DNA from: Falsiroseomonas tokyonensis
GTDB taxonomy: Bacteria; Pseudomonadota; Alphaproteobacteria; Acetobacterales; Acetobacteraceae
Direction of reading: 5' to 3'
Assembly (NCBI RefSeq): GCF_019024325.1
Contig: NZ_JAFNJS010000007.1
Coordinates: 62,001 to 126,000, forward strand
DNA: 64,000 nt
This document shows, piece by piece, positions 63,175-64,000 of this stretch. The notes beneath the pieces are model-generated. The model saw only the letters and a list, made by a program, of their open reading frames with translations. It did no database searches and had not been told where the DNA came from. A program made the translations under genes and the position numbers. The first letter of the stretch is position 1. Every line of letters begins with the position of its first letter.

Positions 63175-63192
63175 TGCGAAACCACCCAACCG

Positions 63193-63873
63193 CTACACCC
63201 AAGGCGCGCCGCGTTCCACCTGGACGACGCGTTGGACGAAGATGCCGGGGGTGTGGACGTGGTCGGGGCTGATCTCGCCGAGGTCCAGGATGTGGTGGGT
63301 TTGGGCCACGGTGAGGGTGGCGGCCATGGCCATGACCGGGTTGAAGTTCCGGCCGGATTCTCGGTAGGTCAGGTTGCCCCAGCGGTCGGCTTGCCAGGCT
63401 TCGATCAGGGCGACGTCGCCGGGCAGGGCGTGTTCAAGGATGTGTTCGCGGCCGTTGAAGACGCGGCTTTCCTTGCCCTGGGCGAGTTTGGTGCCGGCGC
63501 CTGTCGGCGTGAAGAAGGCGGGGATGCCGGCGCCGGCGGCGCGCATGCGTTCGGCGAGGGTGCCTTGCGGGACGATCTCGAGCTCGAGTTTGCCGGCGCG
63601 GTAGAGCTCCTCGAAGACGGTGGAGCCGGCGGAGCGCGGGAAGGAGCAGATGATCTTCCGGACGCGGCCTTCCATCATCAGCCGGGCCAAGCCCACCTTG
63701 CCGGCGCCGGCGTTGTTGGCGACGACGGTGAGGTCGCGTGCGCCCTGTTCCAGCAGGCCTTCGATGAGTTCGTCGGGCTGGCCGACGGCGCCGAAGCCGC
63801 CCATCAGCACGGTGGCGCCGTCCTTCACGCCTTCCAGGGATTCGGCGATCGACTGGACGATCTTGTTGATCAT
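63193..63873 (-). CDS. 3-oxoacid CoA-transferase subunit A
   Basis: A 226-residue alpha subunit. The CoA-binding loop GGFGAVGQPDELIEGLLEQG is near residue 28; VVANNAGAGKVGLARLM, FFTPTGAGTKLAQGKE and IEAWQADRWGNL follow. ATG 63873 is preceded by TTGAGGGCGG; a TTG 12 bases upstream is possible. First gene of the operon A-(hairpins)-B-enoyl-CoA hydratase. Confidence 0.93.
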   Translation of the reverse strand: MINKIVQSIAESLEGVKDGATVLMGGFGAVGQPDELIEGLLEQGARDLTVVANNAGAGKVGLARLMMEGRVRKIICSFPRSAGSTVFEELYRAGKLELEIVPQGTLAERMRAAGAGIPAFFTPTGAGTKLAQGKESRVFNGREHILEHALPGDVALIEAWQADRWGNLTYRESGRNFNPVMAMAATLTVAQTHHILDLGEISPDHVHTPGIFVQRVVQVERGAPWV

Positions 63874-63928
63874 ATCCGCCCTCAATTTGCGCGGTGTCAG
63901 GTAACCGGCTTGGTGGTGTGCGTCCAGC

Positions 63929-64000
63929 TTACCGGCTGCGGAAGGCGCCGTGGCTGATGACGGTGATCTCTCGTTCCACGACCTTGGCGCGGAAGGCGGC
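63929..64000 (-). CDS. C-terminal end of an unidentified gene
   Basis: A frame runs from the window edge to a TAA at 63929-63931 on the minus strand, giving the last 23 residues ending FRAKVVEREITVI then SHGAFRSR. The alternating charged/hydrophobic strand suggests the end of a beta-rich domain, but the family cannot be named from so short a piece. It lies 55 bases before the CoA-transferase A gene and may belong to the same operon. Confidence 0.4.
   Translation of the reverse strand, partial: AAFRAKVVEREITVISHGAFRSR

Overview
The window reads as a chromosomal segment of a GC-rich alphaproteobacterium. It most resembles a Roseomonas-like member of the Acetobacteraceae. The evidence is near-saturated G/C at third codon positions, the priA / fsa-DUF484-xerC neighbourhood, an etfB-etfA-hbd cluster, a PhaR regulator, an alphaproteobacterial CheZ and a Bug/TctC-type solute receptor. 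The genus is an inference. No phage block, insertion sequence, CRISPR array or plasmid replication gene was seen; most of the window is core or stable accessory chromosome.

Layout. 1-4.9 kb: a cut YciI-like gene, an AhpD-type protein and a YddG-like exporter; a tightly overlapped reverse operon (glutathione S-transferase, cupin_5, methyltransferase); then gloB divergent from another methyltransferase. 4.98-8.1 kb: an orphan cheZ and an 828-residue secreted calcium-binding protein in which RTX repeats flank a long PGRS-like glycine-rich domain. 8.2-11.9 kb: a polyhydroxyalkanoate locus (thiolase phaA, a PhaC-like synthase overlapping a PhaE-like partner, and divergent phaR with a candidate operator). 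12-15.6 kb: an XRE regulator and an iron-uptake pair (TonB receptor and exported esterase) behind a clear Fur box. 15.7-19.3 kb: a phosphonate-type ABC importer, phnC-phnD-phnE-phnE.

19.5-29 kb: a NIPSNAP protein, exported superoxide dismutase, DUF6311 membrane protein, orphan solute receptor, an ElaB-like/holin-like membrane pair, a chemoreceptor, and an ettA-GNAT pair. 29.1-29.6 kb: a hairpin, three 93-bp tandem repeats and a CAU-anticodon tRNA. 29.6-34 kb: a polyamine/iron-type ABC importer operon ending in an RraA-type aldolase. 34.1-38.4 kb: an exported MetX-like hydrolase, then soluble (ppa) and membrane (hppA) pyrophosphatases side by side. 38.4-38.9 kb: a DUF559 nuclease bracketed by palindromic REP-like elements. 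38.9-47.5 kb: enoyl-CoA hydratase, PPOX stress protein, a TctC/dehydrogenase pair, the etfB-etfA-hbd cluster trailed by a potassium-type channel with a C-terminal zinc ribbon, a HIG1 protein and an MFS carrier. 47.6-57.4 kb: a large MscS channel, ACT and Pmp3 small proteins, priA divergent from fsa-DUF484-xerC, a DUF4142 protein, a PGPGW-like membrane protein and a solitary D12-class adenine methylase. 57.6-64 kb: dihydrolipoyl dehydrogenase, an AraC/GyrI regulator, an amidase and a fatty/keto-acid operon (CoA-transferase A and B plus enoyl-CoA hydratase), with a five-hairpin array between the two transferase subunits.

Together the genes describe an aerobic heterotroph that stores polyester, oxidises acyl-CoA through ETF, scavenges iron and phosphonate-type compounds, and is motile and chemotactic. 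The parts least explained by known annotation are the RTX/PGRS hybrid protein, the out-of-frame PhaE/PhaC overlap, the DUF559 gene bracketed by REP-like palindromes, and the zinc-ribbon channel.
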